From NCBI GenBank assembly GCA_031274045.1, contig JAISQS010000714.1, forward strand, positions 1 to 7,989: 7,989 nucleotides of DNA. Reading direction: 5' to 3'. This document shows, in pieces, positions 1 through 4,757 of this stretch. Numbering within the stretch: the first letter of the stretch is position 1; each line of letters opens with the position of its first letter. A program made the translations under genes and the position numbers. The stretch is from Planctomycetaceae bacterium (GTDB taxonomy: Bacteria; Planctomycetota; Planctomycetia; Pirellulales; Thermoguttaceae). The notes under the pieces are model-generated. The model did not search any database. It was not told where the DNA came from and saw only the letters and a list, made by a program, of their open reading frames with translations.

Positions 1-194
1 TCTTTGTTGTCGGCAATAATCGAGAAAACAAATCGGGCATCAATACCCGCCAACTTTGAAACCTTAAAAGGCGGCAATTTCGCCGCCTCCGCAGGCTTAT
101 TTTGAGCAAGTACAAAAGAGGCGGCAAAAGAACTAAAAGTTAAAATTGCCAGAGTAAAAAAAATTGCACAATAAAAATTTTTAGATGTTTTCAT
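1..194 (-). CDS. N-terminal part of an exported protein of unknown function (cut by window edge)
   Basis: An open frame begins with ATG at 194 and runs off the left edge after 64 codons without a stop. The start is MKTSKNFYCAIFF, followed by a hydrophobic stretch and a likely signal-peptidase site around residue 30 (FVLA then QNKP). The mature part begins with a short Ala/Pro/Lys-rich stretch, then LPPFKVSKLAG and AGIDARFVFSII. I do not recognise the family. No Shine-Dalgarno site is seen upstream; the stretch before the ATG is mostly A and C on the coding strand. The start lies 22 bp after the stop of the SHD1 gene on the same strand, so the two are probably co-transcribed. The signal peptide is well supported; everything after it is undetermined. 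Confidence 0.7.
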   Translation of the reverse strand, partial: MKTSKNFYCAIFFTLAILTFSSFAASFVLAQNKPAEAAKLPPFKVSKLAGIDARFVFSIIADNK

Positions 195-216
195 TTTTTT
201 GGTTTTGTGTTGGTGG

Positions 217-1263
217 TTAGTTATTTTTTGATTCTGTTTTTGGTTGTGTTGTGGTCTGTTTTGTCTGTTCTCTAACGTATGTCCTGTCGGCGGCGCGTAG
301 GCGGTGGAGGTCAATAGTTGTTTGTTTGCCGTCTGGTTTTTCAAGAGTAACACGATTACGATTATCAATAGAAACAAATTTAGCATTCGTTCTAAACTTG
401 CGTCTATCGGATTCCCATGTACGGTAATTCTTGTAAGAAATATTCAACTCCATCAATATCTTCACCTTCTCCGTTTCAGGATATTGCGACCGACTAAAAA
501 GCTCCAACAACTCACCATCCGCACGAGGCTCAACAGAATATAACTTCACTATATACTCACGAGATTCCTTGAGTGTTGTTTGTTGTGTTAGACGAAGTAT
601 TCGTTGTATCGTGTATCTGTTATGGGCATCGTGCCATTGGCGTAATTTTACTTCGTGTTTGCGTTTTGATTCTTCGTGTATTGCATTTATCTGTTTAAGT
701 TTTTTCAGACTTTCCTCCGGTCTTTTGTGAATATCTTCGCTTGTTACATCCAGCTCAGGTAAATGAATACCCCGCCAACGAGGTTGCGGCGGAAATAAAC
801 CGAACGCATCTATAAACTGATTAAAACCGGTTGACTTATCGACAGGTGTCGTGTCAATCGCCGATTGAAAAAAATCCTGTAACAAGACTAATTCGGAGAC
901 ATACGACCGTCGTTGTACAGCAAAATCATTCTGAGAAATTTTCTCACGCCGATTAAATAAATCATCAAACTCGCTACGAATTTGATCCTTCTTAGATTCA
1001 ATTTTATACTCATAACGTCCTACTATTCTGCGCAACAGAGAGTATTTAATTTCAAAAGTATATTGCTCAATACCAAAAAATTCAGGTTTGTAAACCTGTT
1101 CAGTTTTGATAATGTCAGCAAGCTGGTTAAACGTTATATCCTTAACATGCTTTTCAAATAACGAGTGATAAAGTTCCTGCTCTTTGATATCCTCTGCAAC
1201 TAAACAAACCGTCAAAACATTCAATTGCAAAACCACAATAAAGAAAAATATAATTCGTTTCAT
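217..1263 (-). CDS. Exported protein with C-terminal SHD1-like domain
   Basis: A 348-residue protein. I start it at the ATG at 1263 because MKRIIFFFIVVLQLNVL is a classic signal peptide (likely cleavage near residue 23, before EDIKEQ); an in-frame extension to 1308 only adds residues ahead of it. Residues 25-275 are charged and mostly helical-looking, with a Lys/Glu-rich stretch around 180-235, and match no family I can name. Residues 280-332 (RTWESD, KFVSID, VTLEKPDGK, IDLHRLRAADRTYV) resemble the SHD1 domain that is frequent in planctomycete secreted proteins. A basic and Thr/Gln-rich tail closes the protein. By inference it is periplasmic or surface-associated. No Shine-Dalgarno site is seen. 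It is followed after 22 bp by another exported protein. The SHD1 call is by pattern, not by search. Confidence 0.75.
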   Translation of the reverse strand: MKRIIFFFIVVLQLNVLTVCLVAEDIKEQELYHSLFEKHVKDITFNQLADIIKTEQVYKPEFFGIEQYTFEIKYSLLRRIVGRYEYKIESKKDQIRSEFDDLFNRREKISQNDFAVQRRSYVSELVLLQDFFQSAIDTTPVDKSTGFNQFIDAFGLFPPQPRWRGIHLPELDVTSEDIHKRPEESLKKLKQINAIHEESKRKHEVKLRQWHDAHNRYTIQRILRLTQQTTLKESREYIVKLYSVEPRADGELLELFSRSQYPETEKVKILMELNISYKNYRTWESDRRKFRTNAKFVSIDNRNRVTLEKPDGKQTTIDLHRLRAADRTYVREQTKQTTTQPKTESKNN

Positions 1264-1302
1264 GTTCGCATTAAATATTTTTGTTCTAAAATTTCCGCAA
1301 AA

Positions 1303-1333
1303 CGGCACCGACAGGAACGCTGGTATCCTGCCT
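1303..1333. repeat. Short imperfect hairpin upstream of the SHD1 gene
   Basis: CAGGA (1312-1316) and TCCTG (1326-1330) form a perfect 5-bp stem around a 9-nt loop, flanked by GGC and GCC-type bases that could extend it imperfectly. It lies 40-70 bp ahead of the SHD1 start codon, so it would fall in the leader or promoter of that gene. It could be a REP-like unit or a leader hairpin. A stem this short can arise by chance. Confidence 0.25.
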
Positions 1334-1350
1334 TGTCATACAACACAAAA

Positions 1351-1514
1351 TTTTTTGAGAATACGAAGCAAACGAAAAATACGACATAAACGAGATGTTT
1401 ATTGTCAACAGATTTTACAGATTATACAGATCAGTTTTGATTAAAATAAAATCTGTTAAATCTGCGCAATCTGTTGACAACATTCTTCTTTTTTTGTCTC
1501 GTATTCTCAAAAAA
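1351..1514. repeat. Nested 164-bp inverted-repeat element
   Basis: The outer arms are a perfect 16-bp inverted repeat: TTTTTTGAGAATACGA at 1351-1366 and its complement at 1499-1514. The inner arms are a perfect 13-bp inverted repeat: TTGTCAACAGATT at 1402-1414 and its complement at 1468-1480. The inner arms consist of three 9-nt units each (nnACAGATT on the left, nAATCTGnn on the right). The outer-to-inner spacers differ, about 35 versus 18 bp. The element fills most of the gap between the fusion gene (stop at 1553) and the SHD1 gene. It has no coding capacity. It could be a small non-autonomous mobile element, or a repeat that also acts as a terminator for the fusion gene. The pairing is directly visible; mobility is inference. 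Confidence 0.75.
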
Positions 1515-1552
1515 ATTAAAAGTTGCTTGTCGAAAAAGTTGTGTGGTGTTGG

Positions 1553-2917
1553 TCATAAATCTTCTGCTGTTGGTTTTGTTTTTGGCGGGATGGATTTTAT
1601 CCAATTGCCTTCTTCATCGATGATGAATTTTTGGAAGTTCCATTGAACCGGTGCGTCGGCTTTACCGTTGTATTTTTTTTCTGTCAGCCATCTGTATAAC
1701 GGATGAATATCATCACCCGTAACCGAAATTTTCGCCATCACCGGAAACGTTACGCTATATTTTGTTTGACAAAATTGTTTGATTTCTTCGTTCGTTCCGG
1801 GTTCTTGCTTGCCGAAATTATTCGCCGGAAACGCCACTATCACAAAATTATCGTTGCGTTTCGCCTCATATAATTTTTGCAAATCTTCATATTGCGGAGT
1901 TAGACCGCATTTTGATGCGACGTTGACGACCATGATTTTTTTGCCCTTTAGTTTTTTCAAATTAAACTCTTTACCATCAATATCTGTAACAGTGAAATCA
2001 AAAAACGACTGCGATGTCTGCTCGGCAATTTTATTCAAATCGTTTGTTGTTTTTTGGGGAGCGGCAATTTTCTTTGGAGAAAATCCGTTGCCGTTGATCT
2101 CTAACTTGTAAAAACCCGGAAACGGCACGTGAGCAGACACAAAAAACCAATCCTCCTTCACCGCTCTCAATAATAACTTTTTCCTCACGTCAGCCGCGCC
2201 CTTTTTATCTCTGTCATAAACAGACGAAATTTCAGGATGCGGAAATTGCAAGTCAGCACTATGCAATAAATCACCCGCAATAAAAACCTTCTCAACATCA
2301 CCGCCGCCAGCCTTTTTTGACGACACAAGAAAAACAACATGACCGGGCGTATGACCAACAGCATCAATCGCAACTATCTCCGGTAAAACAATAGTTGTCT
2401 TCTCGTCCGGCACTATTATTTTCAATTCACCATAAGATTTGATTGCTTTTTCAAGAAAATTTTTATTCGTTTGATTCCAAAAATTAAGCTCCTTTTGAGT
2501 AAGCCAAACAGACGCATTCGGAAAATTTCGCTTCGAGTTTGTAAAAAGACCATTGATGTGATCGGAATGAGTGTGCGTCAAAAGAATATCACTTACATCC
2601 GCCGTCTTGATCCCCGCAGCAGCAAGATTCTCCAGCAACTTATTACCGTTGCCCGTGTCAACAAGTATCGTCTTCGCACCCTTCCTAATCACGAACGCAG
2701 AAATACTGCTTGGCGATTTTCCATCACGCGTATGCCGCGCAAGCATCTCATCACTTGCATCAGGAAAAAGCGAATTAGCCATCGAATTGCTGGTGTCCTG
2801 AATCGAATAAATATCAATCACTCCAACACTGAATTTCGCAAATCCAGCGTCATCCGCAAAAATATATGTAGTCGTCATAGCCAAAAAAAGTGTTAACAGA
2901 AAGTTAAATGTTTTCAT
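1553..2917 (-). CDS. Exported fusion: metallo-beta-lactamase-fold hydrolase + glutathione peroxidase
   Basis: One uninterrupted 454-residue frame. Residues 1-21 are a signal peptide (MKTFNFLLTLFLAM..IFA|DD), so the protein is probably periplasmic. Residues about 28-275 are a metallo-beta-lactamase fold of the lactonase-like type: HTHSDH gives H115, H117, D119 and H120; GHTPGH gives H189; AGD gives D216; SAHVPFPG gives H263. That is a full set of two-metal ligands. After a Lys/Ala/Gln-rich linker, residues about 304-454 are a full-length glutathione peroxidase: C337 in VASKCGLTPQY, Q371 in FGKQEPG, and W426/N427 in WNFQKF form the catalytic tetrad. C383 in QFCQTKY sits where yeast Gpx3 has its resolving cysteine, so a thioredoxin-type reductant is likely. 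The family's FPC cysteine is Ala (A365). The catalytic residue is Cys, not selenocysteine. The ATG at 2917 has GAGAG 8 nt upstream; the TTG at 2932 is less likely. The hydrolase substrate cannot be told. Confidence 0.9.
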   Translation of the reverse strand: MKTFNFLLTLFLAMTTTYIFADDAGFAKFSVGVIDIYSIQDTSNSMANSLFPDASDEMLARHTRDGKSPSSISAFVIRKGAKTILVDTGNGNKLLENLAAAGIKTADVSDILLTHTHSDHINGLFTNSKRNFPNASVWLTQKELNFWNQTNKNFLEKAIKSYGELKIIVPDEKTTIVLPEIVAIDAVGHTPGHVVFLVSSKKAGGGDVEKVFIAGDLLHSADLQFPHPEISSVYDRDKKGAADVRKKLLLRAVKEDWFFVSAHVPFPGFYKLEINGNGFSPKKIAAPQKTTNDLNKIAEQTSQSFFDFTVTDIDGKEFNLKKLKGKKIMVVNVASKCGLTPQYEDLQKLYEAKRNDNFVIVAFPANNFGKQEPGTNEEIKQFCQTKYSVTFPVMAKISVTGDDIHPLYRWLTEKKYNGKADAPVQWNFQKFIIDEEGNWIKSIPPKTKPTAEDL

Positions 2918-2925
2918 CGTTTTGT

Positions 2926-2945
2926 CTCTCAAATTGAATTGAGAG
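2926..2945 (-). promoter_or_regulatory. Hairpin overlapping the ribosome-binding site of the fusion gene
   Basis: In the transcript sense the leader reads CUCUCAA, six bases, then UUGAGAG, followed by eight bases and the AUG at 2917. The 7-bp arms are perfectly complementary, and the right arm contains the GAGAG Shine-Dalgarno sequence. Folding would hide the ribosome-binding site, so translation could depend on opening this stem. As DNA it could equally be a dyad operator. The pairing is visible; the regulatory role is inference. Confidence 0.4.
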
Positions 2946-3100
2946 TGTTAAAGGTGATGAGTTGAGTTAGTTTTTTGCCCAAATTCGGAATAACAAAATT
3001 GGCTCACGATCAATTGGTTAAAGTCAATTCGATAATCCGAACCCGCATCGATAGTCAGTATACTCCAAAAAAATTCACAAGAAAACCGCCGACAACACAA
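2946..3100. other. Presumed promoter region of the fusion gene; no gene
   Basis: This is the unique part of the 526-bp gap between the fusion gene and atpC (2918-3443). On the coding strand there is a TTGACT and a TGTTAT, but they are about 26 bp apart, so I do not call a promoter. The open frames here on either strand have no recognisable protein sequence. Confidence 0.4.
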
Positions 3101-3270
3101 AATATATTGCGTGCAGAGACGCAGAGGTTTCGCCCCAAAATGTGCCGGTTTTCTTTTCGCATCTTATGTCTTTATACAAAACTAAAAATAAAATATAAAA
3201 TAGATCATTGTAGAAAATTACAACTCTTAAAATAAGATTCTCTGCGTTCTTTGCGCCTCCGCGCGCAACA
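3101..3270. repeat. Palindromic element, tandem copy A
   Basis: About 170 bp. The left end (GCAGAGACGCAGAGG, around 3113-3127) is the inverted counterpart of the right end (CTCTGCGTTCTTTGCGCCTC, from 3240). The interior is AT-rich, with the marker strings CTTATGTCTTTA and GTAGAAAATTACAA. It is followed immediately by copy B, with matching internal landmarks in the same order (GAGGTTTCGCC, TTATGTCTTTA, TAGAAAATTACAA, GATTCTCTGCG). The right-end landmark is 165 bp from that of copy B and the left-end landmark 179 bp, so the copies differ by small indels. There is no transposase frame. It is probably a non-autonomous intergenic repeat. Confidence 0.8.
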
Positions 3271-3272
3271 AA

Positions 3273-3438
3273 AATATTTCGCGCAAAGACGCGGAGAACG
3301 CAGAGGTTTCGCCTCAAAATCTAGCGATTTTACTTTCGTATTTTATGTCTTTACACAAAAATAAAAATAGATTCTTATAGAAAATTACAATGCTTAAACA
3401 GATTCTCTGCGCTCTTTGTGCCTTCGTTCGCAACAAAG
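3273..3438. repeat. Palindromic element, tandem copy B, ending next to the atpC stop codon
   Basis: About 166 bp. The left arm holds GCGCAAAGACGCGGAGAACG and CAGAGG (3280-3306). The right arm holds GATTCTCTGCGCTCTTTGTG and CCTTCGTTCGC (3401-3431), which is its imperfect inverted complement. Its right edge lies about 5 bp from the atpC stop codon at 3444, so its stem would form in the 3' end of an atpC transcript and could act in termination or mRNA protection. At the A/B junction, CTCTGCGTTCT (3240-3250) and AGAACGCAGAG (3295-3305) form a further perfect 11-bp inverted pair. Confidence 0.8.
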
Positions 3439-3443
3439 TTTTA

Positions 3444-3860
3444 TTATTTTTTTTCAGAATTTTCTTTATATTTTTGTGCGGTTTTTAGTCTTGCGCGTCT
3501 GTTGTATAGTTGTTCTTCGCGTATTCTTGCGAGTTCGGGGGTGCTTGCGGGTCGGTCGATGGCTTTTTGCAATTGTATTTCTGCTTTTTTGACATCAAGT
3601 TCATTTACCGGTATTGCCAACAGAGACATGACAACAATAGTATCATCCAACACCTCAACAAAACCACCCTCAACATAAAAACAGACAGGTTTATTGTCCT
3701 GTTGTTCGCTATGAATTCGAACGTCACCCGCCCCCATCCTCGCAACAACAGGAAGATGTTTCGGCAAAATACCATACTCACCATCATAAAGCGGCAAAAC
3801 CACAAAACCCGCCTCAACATCCAAAACAGTTTTTTCCGGCGTAACAATAAGACATCTCAT
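3444..3860 (-). CDS. atpC: ATP synthase F1 epsilon subunit
   Basis: A 138-residue protein of normal length for the family. It forms part of the central stalk of F1, coupling proton flow to rotation and restraining ATP hydrolysis. Residues 1-85 fit the beta-sandwich domain: VTPEKTVLD at the start, then PLYDGEYGILPKHLPVVARMGAGDVRI (split in the family as GE.GILP.H.P) and YVEGGFVEVLDD. Residues 86-138 fit the helical hairpin and are rich in Lys, Arg, Glu and Ala. I choose the ATG at 3860 because GGGTGA lies 8 nt upstream; an in-frame GTG at 3872 would use up that site. The usual partner atpD is not upstream: the gene before it, 256 bp away, is a HAD phosphatase. The gene therefore appears detached from the main atp operon. 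The first 20 codons end mainly in G/T and the last 30 mainly in A/C. Confidence 0.92.
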   Translation of the reverse strand: MRCLIVTPEKTVLDVEAGFVVLPLYDGEYGILPKHLPVVARMGAGDVRIHSEQQDNKPVCFYVEGGFVEVLDDTIVVMSLLAIPVNELDVKKAEIQLQKAIDRPASTPELARIREEQLYNRRARLKTAQKYKENSEKK

Positions 3861-4116
3861 AATAAAATTCACCCAATTAGATTTTAAACTTTTAAATCCC
3901 GCCCCTCACTCAACTTTTATATCAACGAAATTCATAGTACATTGTGCGTAAATTGCGCATAACATTCACCACCAAAGACGACGAATTGTAACGGCAAAAC
4001 GCCTCTTGTGAAGCCACCCGTCTTCGGAATAATTTACATGAAGCAATGGAATGTAACGGCAGAATATTTCAAACCTCTATTAGCCTTTCTTTGACATTAC
4101 TGTGAGAAATTCCTGT
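3861..4116. other. Gap between the HAD phosphatase gene and atpC, with a short direct repeat
   Basis: No gene is seen. TGTAACGGCA occurs twice in direct orientation (within 3983-3996 and 4049-4061), each time preceded by GAA or GAAT. AAGACG (3975-3980) and CGTCTT (4019-4024) could pair around the first copy. This region must hold the atpC promoter if atpC is transcribed on its own, but no convincing -35/-10 pair is visible. Confidence 0.35.
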
Positions 4117-4602
4117 TCATCTTTTTATGAACAACTTTTCGATTGGTCTTTTTAATCTTGCAAACCATGGTTCTTCATCTTCTCCGTGCGGTCGGACGAG
4201 TATAGTTTTTATTGCCGCAAATTTACCCGCGAGAATATCTGTGAACAGTTGGTCTCCGACGATTGCGGTTGATTTTTTTTTGAAGTTCATTGTGCGGATG
4301 ACGCTTCTTATCGCGAATGGAAAAGGCTTCAACGCAGGCGCGACGTATGGTATTTGTATTGATTCTGCGAATTTTTTGATTCGCGAACCGCCGCCGTTTG
4401 AGACAAGATATAAACCGATTTTTGCCTCCTTCATACTAACAAGCCAATCAGATACACCCGCCAATAATTGCACACTCCCATAACGCTTCAACGTACAATC
4501 AACATCAAGCAAAAGAGACTCAACTCCAAGCGACTCCAACCGCGCCAACGTCAAATCAACCACACCCTCAACAATCATATCAGGACAAAAAAATGAAAAC
4601 AT
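4117..4602 (-). CDS. YqeG/Gep4-type HAD-superfamily IIIA phosphatase
   Basis: A 161-residue protein, typical length for the YqeG family. All HAD motifs are present: motif I DVDCT with nucleophile D33 and D35; motif II S68 in LVSNG; motif III K92 in ALKPFP; motif IV VGDQLFTD with D117 and D122. The N-terminus FFCPDMIVEGVVDL matches the family's opening (..PD......D...L...G). Homologues in yeast (Gep4) and plastids are phosphatidylglycerophosphate phosphatases, so a role in phosphatidylglycerol synthesis at the membrane is possible, but the substrate cannot be read from the sequence. Position 36 is Cys where DxDNT is commoner. No signal peptide and no clear Shine-Dalgarno site. Its neighbours are the polyferredoxin gene (155 bp upstream) and atpC (256 bp downstream), neither a usual YqeG partner. 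Of the first 34 codons, 32 end in G or T. Confidence 0.88.
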   Translation of the reverse strand: MFSFFCPDMIVEGVVDLTLARLESLGVESLLLDVDCTLKRYGSVQLLAGVSDWLVSMKEAKIGLYLVSNGGGSRIKKFAESIQIPYVAPALKPFPFAIRSVIRTMNFKKKSTAIVGDQLFTDILAGKFAAIKTILVRPHGEDEEPWFARLKRPIEKLFIKR

Positions 4603-4706
4603 GAAATATAAATTAAGAAGTTAGCCGTTAGAAGATAGAATTTGTTGCGGAGTGTTATAAATTGCCCGCAGTTGAAATTTCTCTCTCGTTCGTGATATTT
4701 TTTCAA

Positions 4707-4719
4707 CGCGAAAATCGCG
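4707..4719. repeat. Small GC hairpin between the polyferredoxin and phosphatase genes
   Basis: CGCGAAAATCGCG gives a 5-bp perfect stem with a 3-nt loop, 38-50 bp downstream of the polyferredoxin stop. On the minus strand it is followed by TTGAAAAAA rather than a T-run, so it is not a convincing intrinsic terminator. The rest of this 155-bp gap shows nothing I can name. Confidence 0.25.
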
Positions 4720-4757
4720 GAAATACGGAAAGGGGCGGAAGTTATGTTGGTGTTCAA

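Noticed and set aside
1264..1308. Longer start for the SHD1 gene (15 extra residues)
   Set aside because: The extension puts polar residues ahead of a clear signal peptide, and the ATG at 1263 begins exactly at its charged n-region.
1553..2000. Possible selenocysteine glutathione peroxidase
   Set aside because: The catalytic codon position encodes Cys (C337) and the frame contains no in-frame TGA before the true stop.
2185..2373. 62-codon minus-strand frame inside the fusion gene
   Set aside because: A shadow of the fusion gene in another frame; the real frame has continuous domain similarity here.
3237..3306. CRISPR-like appearance of the repeated CTCTGCG / CGCAGAG units
   Set aside because: Units are 9 nt and contiguous within arms, in inverted orientation, with no unique spacers of regular length and no cas genes.
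3075..3317. 80-codon open frame on the minus strand across the tandem elements, and an 86-codon plus-strand frame at 2975-3235
   Set aside because: They are composed of the repeat DNA and its flank, have no recognisable protein sequence, signal or ribosome-binding site, and run through the palindrome arms.
4707..4730. Intrinsic terminator after the polyferredoxin gene
   Set aside because: Only a 5-bp stem, and the following minus-strand bases are TTGAAAAAA, not a T-run.
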